Shown: piece after piece, positions 54,017 to 62,211 of the stretch
Numbering within the stretch: position 1 is the stretch's first letter
How the letters are laid out: each line of letters starts with the position of its first letter
Assembly: GCF_014858725.1 (NCBI RefSeq)
Contig: NZ_AQGV01000015.1
Span: 186,001-250,000 of the forward strand
Length of the DNA stretch: 64,000 nucleotides
Direction of reading: 5' to 3'
Source: Pseudoalteromonas aurantia 208
GTDB taxonomy: Bacteria; Pseudomonadota; Gammaproteobacteria; Enterobacterales; Alteromonadaceae
Notes under the pieces: model-generated
Databases searched by the model: none
What the model saw: only the letters and a program-made list of their open reading frames with translations
What the model was told of the DNA's origin: nothing
Position numbers and translations under genes: made by a program

Positions 54017-56482
54017 ATGTCTGATCAGTATACCTATAAAATTTATCCACCACTTGGCGTGGCACGTGTTGGTAATGGTCCTGCTCAATCCGAAACAGCG
54101 GTTTTTACTCCAGAGGTACCTTGGCAACATTTATACGATACAAATGTAGAGTATTTGGTAACACTTGGAGATTTAAAAGCACTCGTACAAAGAGTATTTG
54201 CTGAGGGACTAGGTGACGCAGTTAACACTGTCGGTTTACAAGTAAAAGAATATGTCTCCGAGTCAGTTGTTACTGAACTGGCTGGTGATCATAAGAGTCA
54301 GTTGTCTATCGCAATCATCGAGTCTAATCTCGGGAAGGTTATCTCAAAACAGGAACTTGAGCGTAAGCTTGATGATGCGACTTTACCACAGTCAATCGTT
54401 AACTTCTCTTTACTGGGCCTTGTTGAAGATTTGGTTGTTGCAGTATTAGCGGATAAATATTTAGGGGCCGTTAAAAAACAAGCACAGCGCTTTTATCTTT
54501 ATAAGTGTGACCTGCAAGGTAACCCAATAGAAAAAGTGACATTGGGAGATGGTGAGAAGGTGACATGGCATGTGAGTGTGGCTAACAAAAAAGCATTTTG
54601 GTACGACTATAATAATGCCCTCGATTTGTCATTATTATCGGAAGGAACAGGTAATTTGTCTAAGAATGTTAGTTTAGAAAGGCTGGCCCCAGCTCAAACA
54701 GCAAAGCGGCGAAATCCGAATGTACTGGGTAACAAATTGCGTCAGCAGTTAGTGATCCGCAGTAAGGGGATGGTATCGAGTAATCAGAATGACGTCGTTA
54801 AGTTAAGTGGCAAGTTTCCTGCTAATGAAGCCGATCAAGAGTGTCGTCTGACAAACTTGCTTAATATGACTGAGCGACACAATGTTTTGCAAGGGAGCAT
54901 TAGTTGTTCAGACTCTGGTGTATTGTCTTTTTATGCTGGGGACGGGGTATCACAAGCAATGACTCCGTCGTCTTTAAACACCGACTTTGCAGACAATTCT
55001 AATTGGTATGATGATATTTGTGATGGTAGCGTAAGTGCTGAATTAACCTTAAAAAATGGTAATATTGTAAAAATAAACCAAGAAAACAATAGCGCATGGA
55101 TTGCAACAGCGCCGCCTGACTTTGCGCCTCAAATTGAACCACTTGTCACTTTATACGATATGGTCAGTGGGTCACAATTTAAAGAGGCTGATTTAGCTGG
55201 ATTAAAAACCCAATTTAGCGATGTATTTCCAATTTTATATCGTTTATACCGTATGCAATGGGTTAACCAAGCGGACTTCTCCGACAATCAAGTAAATACA
55301 GTGATGGGTGAACTCAGTAGTCAAAATCAGTTTGCAAAACTGCTTGATAATGGCTGCGCCACAAGTGAATTACGAGAAGAAATCTTTAAGCAATTTAGAA
55401 ACCCGATGTTTGATGAAGCTGTAGATAAGCAAGACGCAGGTCAAACCGATAGTGAATGGATCAATACCAGTCGGATTATTCCAAGCAAAGATACCACGGA
55501 CATTAAAGGGCGCAAAGCTACACACAAATTACAGCTGCCATTTTACCCCAATGATGGGGTGGATTATCCTGGTAGCCCAATGCAATGGTTTGCTATCCCA
55601 CCGTTCATGTATCAGCACTTATTAAATTGGTCACAAGGTAACTTTACCGTTACGGATGATGAGAAAAGTCACGCAGACACAATTGATTCAATGGCTAAAT
55701 TCTATATTGATATATTTGCAGACTCATCCCACCCAGCATTGCTATCGGCACGGGCAGCGTTAGATGCACTATATGGGGGTGGTTTTCACCCAGGAGTAGA
55801 GCTGACCTGGCCTATGCGTCATAAACATATTTACTCAGAAAACGAGAGAAAATCTGGTGTTAACGAGCAAATTAGCTTACTCGGTTTAAGTGAATTTAGA
55901 TTAACTCAGGCAGCCAATGATTTGAACATGTATCAAGATTTTGGTCATGTAATACAAGTGTCTGATGTTGAAAAGTCGATAATACCTGACTCTGATGCAA
56001 GTTGGTTTTGGAAAAATACACCTGGAGATTTAACCAAATGGATGGGGATCCCTTGGCAATCAGATGCTGCGAGTTGCCAAGCTGTTTACACTCCTGAAGA
56101 CTTTCCTATTCCAGCTTGGTGGGCAGCTAACTTGCCTGTACATATCGTGCCTCTTGCGCGTTACAACAAATTTAAAGATGGTAAAAACTCAGATACAGAA
56201 ACCCCCAATGGTTTTGACCACAAAATTGCACAGGGCATGACAGAAGCATCATTTGATCAACTGCGATTGGAACAATATTCACAACGACTTGATTGGCTAC
56301 ATACTGCCGATTTGGGATTTGTTGGTTACCACGCAGAAGGAGGCTATACCAATGGCTTAATTCAGATGGTCACACAATGGAAGCATATGGGAATGGTAAT
56401 GGCTCGACCTGTTGAACAAGGAGAGAATACGGGTATTCCTGAAGTGGTTTATGTTGCTTACAGCAAAGCGGATAAAAACTAA
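54017..56482 (+). CDS. LodA/GoxA-like quinoprotein amino acid oxidase (variant)
   Basis: 821 residues. The N-terminus YKIYPPLGVARVGNG is the family signature, and the C-terminal TPGDLTKWMGIPWQSDAASC carries the Trp (W675) that becomes part of the cysteine tryptophylquinone cofactor in LodA. The motif ahead, usually with Cys-x-GG-x-F-x-PG-x-E, reads ALDALYGGGFHPGVE, placing Leu585 where I expect the Cys. LodA (lysine epsilon-oxidase) and GoxA (glycine oxidase) release H2O2 and act as antimicrobials. No signal peptide is visible, as in the family. Whether a cofactor forms is uncertain. Followed by its LodB-like partner. Confidence 0.85.
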   Translation: MSDQYTYKIYPPLGVARVGNGPAQSETAVFTPEVPWQHLYDTNVEYLVTLGDLKALVQRVFAEGLGDAVNTVGLQVKEYVSESVVTELAGDHKSQLSIAIIESNLGKVISKQELERKLDDATLPQSIVNFSLLGLVEDLVVAVLADKYLGAVKKQAQRFYLYKCDLQGNPIEKVTLGDGEKVTWHVSVANKKAFWYDYNNALDLSLLSEGTGNLSKNVSLERLAPAQTAKRRNPNVLGNKLRQQLVIRSKGMVSSNQNDVVKLSGKFPANEADQECRLTNLLNMTERHNVLQGSISCSDSGVLSFYAGDGVSQAMTPSSLNTDFADNSNWYDDICDGSVSAELTLKNGNIVKINQENNSAWIATAPPDFAPQIEPLVTLYDMVSGSQFKEADLAGLKTQFSDVFPILYRLYRMQWVNQADFSDNQVNTVMGELSSQNQFAKLLDNGCATSELREEIFKQFRNPMFDEAVDKQDAGQTDSEWINTSRIIPSKDTTDIKGRKATHKLQLPFYPNDGVDYPGSPMQWFAIPPFMYQHLLNWSQGNFTVTDDEKSHADTIDSMAKFYIDIFADSSHPALLSARAALDALYGGGFHPGVELTWPMRHKHIYSENERKSGVNEQISLLGLSEFRLTQAANDLNMYQDFGHVIQVSDVEKSIIPDSDASWFWKNTPGDLTKWMGIPWQSDAASCQAVYTPEDFPIPAWWAANLPVHIVPLARYNKFKDGKNSDTETPNGFDHKIAQGMTEASFDQLRLEQYSQRLDWLHTADLGFVGYHAEGGYTNGLIQMVTQWKHMGMVMARPVEQGENTGIPEVVYVAYSKADKN

Positions 56483-56490
56483 AATAAGAT

Positions 56491-56512
56491 GCGCTCGTAA
56501 GGGCGCTATTTT
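56491..56512 (+). terminator. Hairpin between the lodA-like and lodB-like genes
   Basis: A 6-bp stem (GCGCTC with GGGCGC, one T-G pair), 4-nt loop, then TATTTT, 14 bases before the lodB-like start. It could be a leaky terminator or mRNA-processing site that lowers the second gene's expression. Confidence 0.4.
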
Positions 56513-56525
56513 GATGAGAGTAAAA

Positions 56526-57635
56526 ATGACTGTAAAATTTGATTGCGCCGTAATTGGAATGGGAGTAAGCGGTGTATTACTGGCTAAGGAGTTAGCAACG
56601 CAAGGTTTCAAGGTTGTATTGTTTCATGATGATAAGCCTATAAACATGAGCTTAGCTGAAAGTTTGCCTGCAACGGTTAACCCATTGTTAGAGCGGCTAG
56701 GTTTGATGAAATATTTACAGCATGAAATACACTTTCCTTGTTCTGGTACTTTTTCATCATGGGGGGCTGCACAACTGCAGCACCCTCGTTTAGAGTCAAC
56801 TATGCAAGGGCATGGCTGGAAAGTCGATAAACATGGCCTAGTTAGGCAGCTAGCATATGACTTACCAGACTCGGTAGTCAAACTGCATAAAGTAATCAGT
56901 ATCGAGCGACAACCATCGCATTGGTTACTTGGTAGTAAAAGTAATGGGCAAGTTATTGAGGTGTGCGCGCGTTTTGTTGTTGATGCCAGCGGCCGACAAG
57001 GGTATTTACCAAGAGCTTTAAATATTTCGCGTCACTGTTTTGATAAGTTAATGGCATTTGTGGTGAATGTACCAAGAATATCAGGCGAAAAGCTCAGTCA
57101 TCCAGTGCTTGTTGAAGCCCAGCAAAATCACTGGGGGTTGGTGTCTAAAATGAACCAAAATCAAAACATGTTGGCTATTTTTAGCAACCAAGCTTCACCT
57201 GATTTTGAGTTATATAAATCGTTTGAAAATTGGCATGAAATTAGTCAAGACTCACTGTACTTTAAGCAGTTTATTCCTCAAGAATATAGCACAAAAGTAC
57301 GAATGGTGAATGCTAGCAGTCATATATGCAGTCAGTTAACAGGAGATAATTGGCTGATGGTAGGTGATGCTGCAATGTCGTTTGACCCCTTATCATCACA
57401 CGGGATGACAACGAGTATGTATATGGCAGAGAAAGCATGTCATGCAATCATGCAGTCTTTTACGGGTAATCGTGCTGGGTTAGCGGATTACTCTGAACAA
57501 ATGACTTCAATTTATAATACGTACTTAAATGAATTGGTGCAGCGTTATAATGCAGAGCAACGCTGGCAAGGGTCGCCATTTTGGCAAAGTAAGCAACAAT
57601 TAAAAATGACAAACGAATGCATGTTAGTGAGTTAG
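56526..57635 (+). CDS. LodB-like FAD-dependent oxidoreductase
   Basis: 369 residues from the ATG at 56526, with GAGAG 6 bases upstream; the frame is open far upstream into the LodA-like gene. The FAD-binding motif is VIGMGVSGVLLAKEL, the second motif is VVDASGRQGYLPRAL, and the C-terminal GDAAMSFDPLSSHGM is typical of LodB/GoxB and related halogenase-like flavoproteins. In known systems LodB is needed to make the quinone cofactor of LodA. It lies 43 bp after the LodA-like gene. Confidence 0.88.
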   Translation: MTVKFDCAVIGMGVSGVLLAKELATQGFKVVLFHDDKPINMSLAESLPATVNPLLERLGLMKYLQHEIHFPCSGTFSSWGAAQLQHPRLESTMQGHGWKVDKHGLVRQLAYDLPDSVVKLHKVISIERQPSHWLLGSKSNGQVIEVCARFVVDASGRQGYLPRALNISRHCFDKLMAFVVNVPRISGEKLSHPVLVEAQQNHWGLVSKMNQNQNMLAIFSNQASPDFELYKSFENWHEISQDSLYFKQFIPQEYSTKVRMVNASSHICSQLTGDNWLMVGDAAMSFDPLSSHGMTTSMYMAEKACHAIMQSFTGNRAGLADYSEQMTSIYNTYLNELVQRYNAEQRWQGSPFWQSKQQLKMTNECMLVS

Positions 57636-57744
57636 TGAATAGTTTGCATACATGATAGCCTTTTCTCTATTAGGTCTTTTCTGAGAGCGGTACTCTTTTT
57701 AGCTTTGTGAACCTATTTTGGATGGCCTTACTCCCCATTATTCA

Positions 57745-58800
57745 GCGCTTTTACCTATCAGGATCCATTGAGGGCTTAACATTTTCGTATCTCTGACTTC
57801 ATTTCAGAGCGTAAGATTTCGTCTCCCTGAATTTATTTCAGGGTCCATGTTTGAATACACGAAACGCAAATGGATCCTGACCTGCGTCAGGAAGACTGAT
57901 TTGGTGGAAGACTGATTTGGTGGAAGACTGAATAGGAGGACGGCGCATAAGTTAACGGTAGTTGTATCAGTTGAAGGCTGTTGTGTCCGTTAAAAACTTA
58001 CACTCCTCTATACTCTTTTTAGAGCTCAGTACCTTCACCTTTCTGAATGCATTCAAGGCTTAACGTCTTCGTCTATCTGAATTCAGGGCTAACATCTTTG
58101 CCTCCCTGATTTCATTTTAGAGCGTAAGATTTCGTCTCCCTGAATTTATTTCAGGGTCCATGTTTGAATATACGAAACGCAAATGGATCCTGACCTGCGT
58201 CAGGAAGACTGATTTGGTGGAAGACTGAATAGGAAGACGGGGCATAAGTTAACGGCAGTTGTATCAGTTGAAGGCTGTTGCATCCGTTAAAAACTTACAC
58301 TCCTCTATACTCTTTTTAGAGCTCAGTACCTTCACCTTTCTGAATGCATTCAAGGCTTAACGTCTTCGCCTATCTGAATTCAGGGCTAACATATTTGTCT
58401 CGCTGACTTCATTTCAGAGCGTAAGATTTCGTCTCCCTGAATTTATTTCAGGGTCCATGTTTGAATATACGAAACGTAAATGGATCCTGACCTGCGTCAG
58501 GAAGACTGATTTGGTGGAAGACTGAATAGGAGGACGGCGCATAAGTTAACGGTAGTTGTATCAGTTGAAGGCTGTTGTGTCCGTTAAAAATTTACACTCC
58601 TCTATACTCTTTTTAGAGCTCAGTACCTTCACCTTTCTGAATACATTCAAGGCTTAACGTCTTCGTCTATCTGAATTCAGGGCTAACATCTTCGTCTCCC
58701 TGAATTTATTTCAGGGTCCATGTATGAATATACGAAACGTAAATGGATCCTGACCTGCGTCAGGAAGACTAAATAGGAGGAACCCTGATTAGGAAGAAAG
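57745..58800 (+). repeat. Four tandem ~260-313-bp palindromic repeat units
   Basis: The anchor GGATCCTGACCTGCGTCAGG begins at 57872, 58185, 58482 and 58745, spacings 313, 297 and 263 bp. Each unit contains several CTGAA-TTCAG palindromes (including CCCTGAATTTATTTCAGGG, TGAATGCATTCA and CTGAATTCAG) and a TGGATCC segment that can pair with GGGTCCAT. The family is the same as at 53750. No reading frame persists across the units, and both flanking genes end here (convergent). Confidence 0.92.
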
Positions 58801-58825
58801 CGTGTAAGTTAACTGCTCATATTTT

Positions 58826-59200
58826 CTACCGTTCCCCTTGCACCTCAAATTCATCGTATATTAAAACTGCTTTTCCGTTTTTTTGAACTTGCCAATGCTC
58901 TTTATGTACAACTCCATACGCTTTGTTCATTTGCCAGTGTGAAGTCAGTAAATAACCATCGGTACCTTCAGGTTGCCAAATGACATCGCTATATTCAACA
59001 CTATGAAAACCTTGATCAATAATTTGCTGCCATAAAGCTTGTATTTGCTCAGTGCCTTTAAACGTCCCAAATGGTTTTGCCACCATCGTACATTCAGGGT
59101 GGTACTGGGCAGCACACCCAGCCGCATCTTGGTTATTAAATGCGGTTTGCCATTGTAAAATACCTGTTTTACAAGCTTCAAATACGGTTTGTGGTGCCAT
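58826..59200 (-). CDS. SnoaL/NTF2-like fold protein
   Basis: 124 residues of the NTF2-like (DUF4440/SnoaL) type: WQTAFNNQDAAGCAAQYHPECTM, GTFKGTEQIQALWQQIID and a final HKEHWQVQKNGKAVLIYDEF. These proteins are small alpha-beta cones that bind or isomerise small ligands, and the function is not assigned. It is divergent from the LysR gene at 59302, so it may be its target. Confidence 0.85.
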   Translation of the reverse strand: MAPQTVFEACKTGILQWQTAFNNQDAAGCAAQYHPECTMVAKPFGTFKGTEQIQALWQQIIDQGFHSVEYSDVIWQPEGTDGYLLTSHWQMNKAYGVVHKEHWQVQKNGKAVLIYDEFEVQGER

Positions 59201-59301
59201 GTTCTATTATCTCTATTGTTTACTTGCGACCAAGTTTAGCGCTATGCTTTGTAAATAAAAACAAGACTAATAGAAAATACTGTTTAATTTGGTGAGACAA
59301 T

Positions 59302-60171
59302 ATGAATAAACTACGCCATATGAATTTATTTATGCGCATTGTGGAGGCTGGGTCGATAACTAAAGCTGCTGAGAAGCTAGGGCTCTCTAAATCGGTATTG
59401 AGTCAACACTTAAAACAATTAGAAGGTGAGTTAGCAACTACACTGTTAAAGCGCACTACACGTCGGCAATTGTTAACGCCTAGCGGTGAACGATTTTATG
59501 CCCACTGTGTGAAAATGCATCAAATTTCAGAACAAGCTTGGGATGAAGTGATGGCGCAACAAATCGAGCCAGCTGGCAAACTCACGATTACTGCCCCACA
59601 TGCATTAATGGACTCCCTGGTAGTACCTGCATTAACCAAGACATTTTTAGCGCATCCAAAAGTACGTTTGTCATTGATTTGCCAAGATGAACAGTTGGAT
59701 CTGATGCATCATGATATTGATTTAGCGATTCGTGTGGGTAGGAGTCAAGACAGTCGCTATAAGCAACGGCTTATTGGCCAATTTTATGATGTGTTATGCA
59801 AAGCTAAACATCATACTCCTGATTTAAGTGCTGAGACTTATATTGCGAATCATTGGCAAGGTACTCAGATAAATCATACATTTTATAAAGCTGGTGGGTC
59901 ATCACAGAAGCTGCAGTTTATGGCAACACATATTACAGACAACATATACCAAACAATATCGCTTATTAGCGCTGGATTTGGCATCGGGATTGTGCCGAAT
60001 ATACTACTACCTCAATATACCCAGTTAGCACCGGTCTACACTGACCAGCACTTAATGGCAACAGATGTGTATACGGTGCATCCATACACAAGTGCCGTGC
60101 CTACCACAGTCAAACTTGCACAAACAGCCATTAAAACTGCTTTTGATGACTTAATGTTCAATATAACGTAA
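59302..60171 (+). CDS. LysR-family transcriptional regulator
   Basis: 289 residues. HTH with LRHMNLFMRIVEAGSITKAA and LGLSKSVLSQHLKQLE, then LLKRTTRRQLLTPSGERF, a pattern of the DsdC/AaeR-like CrgA branch. Effector domain follows. Divergent from the SnoaL-like gene (101 bp between starts), which it probably controls. A GGTGAGA ribosome binding site precedes the ATG. Confidence 0.9.
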   Translation: MNKLRHMNLFMRIVEAGSITKAAEKLGLSKSVLSQHLKQLEGELATTLLKRTTRRQLLTPSGERFYAHCVKMHQISEQAWDEVMAQQIEPAGKLTITAPHALMDSLVVPALTKTFLAHPKVRLSLICQDEQLDLMHHDIDLAIRVGRSQDSRYKQRLIGQFYDVLCKAKHHTPDLSAETYIANHWQGTQINHTFYKAGGSSQKLQFMATHITDNIYQTISLISAGFGIGIVPNILLPQYTQLAPVYTDQHLMATDVYTVHPYTSAVPTTVKLAQTAIKTAFDDLMFNIT

Positions 60172-60279
60172 TAGTTTGAGATGAAAAATGTGCGAAACAT
60201 CATAGTTAGAATATACGTATTTGATGTGAGCGTTGACAAATAGATACGCGTATTTACGTTTCAAATATAGATACTCTGC

Positions 60280-60285
60280 TATAAT
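60280..60285 (+). promoter_or_regulatory. Candidate -10 box
   Basis: A perfect TATAAT 33 bases upstream of the binding-protein start. A matching -35 at usual spacing is poor, so it may need an activator. An ATACGCGTAT palindrome lies about 35 bp further upstream. Confidence 0.4.
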
Positions 60286-60317
60286 GAACGCAGTTTTTAA
60301 AGGAATGATAGAGTTTT

Positions 60318-61217
60318 ATGGTTGTGAGTAAGTGTCATGGATTGTTGCTTTTTTTTATATTAATGCTGTTTAGTGAGAATTGCGAAGCCATTGATACGGT
60401 GAGATACAACGTGTCTCATAAATTTGTTGATCCAAAGCAAACCTATTATGTTGACTTATTACGGTTGGCACTCGAAAAAAGTACGCCTGAATATGGACCA
60501 TATCAATTAATTGAAAACCCCCTTGAAGATACCCCACAGGCCAGAACATTAGATCTGCTTGCTAAAGCCGATTTAATTGATGTGCATTGGAGCATGACCT
60601 CGATTAAACGAGAGCAAAAATTAGGTACCGTTTATATCCCATTGCTAAAGGGCATGATGGGGGCGCGTATTTTTATTATTCATAAAGACTTACAATCAAG
60701 GCTAAAGAAACACCAATATGCAACTGCATTGTTGGATTATCGATTCGGCAGTGGTAATGATTGGCCTGACTCAAAGGTCTATGCATTTAATAGTTTGACT
60801 GTTGAAACCGCTGGGGCGCAGAATTTATTGAAAATGTTAGAACAAAAGCGCTTTGATTTGTTTCCCAGAGCTCTGCATGAGCCTTGGTCTGAAGTGGTTG
60901 GCCACCCTAAGCTACAGATCGATAGCCGTTTTGGTTTGTGTTACCCCTCTGCGATGTATTTTTTTGTGAATAAAAATAATCATAGGCTACGCAAGCGCTT
61001 AACCGATGGGCTGCACAGGGCAATAAATGACGGCAGTTTCGATCAGCTATTTAGTCATCACCCAATCACAAAAGATGCACTCAAAAACGGTTATTTTGAA
61101 AAACGAAAAGTGTTAAAGCTACGCAACCCAAATATGAGTATTAGAACGCGCGACACTCTACACTCGGGACGTTATACGTGGCAGCCATTAGCCGAATGTG
61201 TCAAGCCCTCATTATAA
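60318..61217 (+). CDS. Periplasmic binding-protein-like exported protein
   Basis: 299 residues with a signal peptide (cleavage near residue 24, CEA/ID). The rest resembles the type-2 solute-binding fold of family 3: YYVDLLRLALEKSTPEYGPY, DLIDVHWSMTSIKREQ, LDYRFGSGNDWPDSKVYAFN and FFVNKNNHRLRKRLTDGLH. No transporter permease is adjacent, so it may be a sensor or an orphan binding protein, as often seen in Pseudoalteromonas-type genomes. A TATAAT box lies at about 60280-60285. Confidence 0.78.
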   Translation: MVVSKCHGLLLFFILMLFSENCEAIDTVRYNVSHKFVDPKQTYYVDLLRLALEKSTPEYGPYQLIENPLEDTPQARTLDLLAKADLIDVHWSMTSIKREQKLGTVYIPLLKGMMGARIFIIHKDLQSRLKKHQYATALLDYRFGSGNDWPDSKVYAFNSLTVETAGAQNLLKMLEQKRFDLFPRALHEPWSEVVGHPKLQIDSRFGLCYPSAMYFFVNKNNHRLRKRLTDGLHRAINDGSFDQLFSHHPITKDALKNGYFEKRKVLKLRNPNMSIRTRDTLHSGRYTWQPLAECVKPSL

Positions 61218-61369
61218 GCATAACGTACACCCCTTTCGTCTTTGTGCTGCTATGACATCAGGTAACAGTGTCTTTGTTAAGTAAAGTTCATATTATTACT
61301 CTTTGTTTTTAATGGGATCTATTGTTTAATGTTTGATTGTTGTACACCATTAATTATTAAGGGCTTATT

Positions 61370-61969
61370 ATGGAAGATATTAAGTTATATGGACATCCGC
61401 TATCTGGGCATACTCATAAAGTGTCATTGTTTTTATCAATACTTCAGCTGGAGTATGAATTTGAAATCGTTGACTTAAAGGCTAAGCAGCATCAATCAGA
61501 CGCATTTTTGAAGTTAAACGCATTTGGCCAAGTACCGGTTTTGAAACATGCAGAACGCGTTATTTGTGATTCTAGCGCTATCTTAGTTTATTTGGCTAAA
61601 GTATTTGATAACTCTGGAATTTGGTACCCATCTTCCCCTGTGAAACAAGCGATGATACACAGGTTATTAGCGGTTTCATCTGGTCCGTTAGTGATGGGGC
61701 CCGCTATGCTAAGAGGCATTAATCAACTGAATAACCCCGGTGATTATGAGCAAGCGGTTGTAGTAACAACGCAGTTATATCAGGGCTTAGAGCGTTTACT
61801 TCACTCTCATGATTGGCTGGCTTGCGGTACGCCCACTATTGCAGATATTGCATTGTATAGTTATATTAAATTGGCTGAAGGCGCCTCTGATATTAATGGA
61901 AAATTCCCAAGTATACTTAATTGGCAGTCGAAAGTTGAATCTCTCCCAGGCTTTATGGCGGTCCCTTAA
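61370..61969 (+). CDS. Glutathione S-transferase family protein
   Basis: 199 residues with a thioredoxin-like N-terminal domain (LYGHPLSGHTHKVSLFLSIL; the Ser in this first loop is the expected glutathione-activating residue), the cis-Pro segment FGQVPVLKH, the ICDSSAILVYLA glutathione-binding motif and an all-alpha C-terminal domain (PTIADIALYSYI). Cytosolic detoxification is the family role. Substrate unknown. Confidence 0.92.
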   Translation: MEDIKLYGHPLSGHTHKVSLFLSILQLEYEFEIVDLKAKQHQSDAFLKLNAFGQVPVLKHAERVICDSSAILVYLAKVFDNSGIWYPSSPVKQAMIHRLLAVSSGPLVMGPAMLRGINQLNNPGDYEQAVVVTTQLYQGLERLLHSHDWLACGTPTIADIALYSYIKLAEGASDINGKFPSILNWQSKVESLPGFMAVP

Positions 61970-62211
61970 CTCCTTATTTTAGTTCATCGTTTGCATCAAT
62001 AAACCATATACCAATCAAAAGCCAACGCTGCGCACGTTAGTTGGCTTTGTTTCAGTAAACAGGTTGGCTGGTGTTTGTTTAAAGCTTGATACAAACTGCA
62101 CCGCTGCACATTATTGTTGCTGTGTTACATTAACTGAGTTTGCCTTTGGAATTCGCAAATTTTGGGATCTTTGCTATACATTGAGTATTACCAATCTGTA
62201 CGATAAATCAT

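Noticed and set aside
56412..56525. Long N-terminal extension of the LodB-like protein
   Set aside because: It overlaps the LodA-like gene out of frame; the FAD motif begins right after the ATG at 56526, as in relatives.
57745..58800. Insertion sequence or MITE with transposase
   Set aside because: No transposase-like frame and no terminal inverted repeats with target duplication are visible; tandem copies fit REP-type arrays better.
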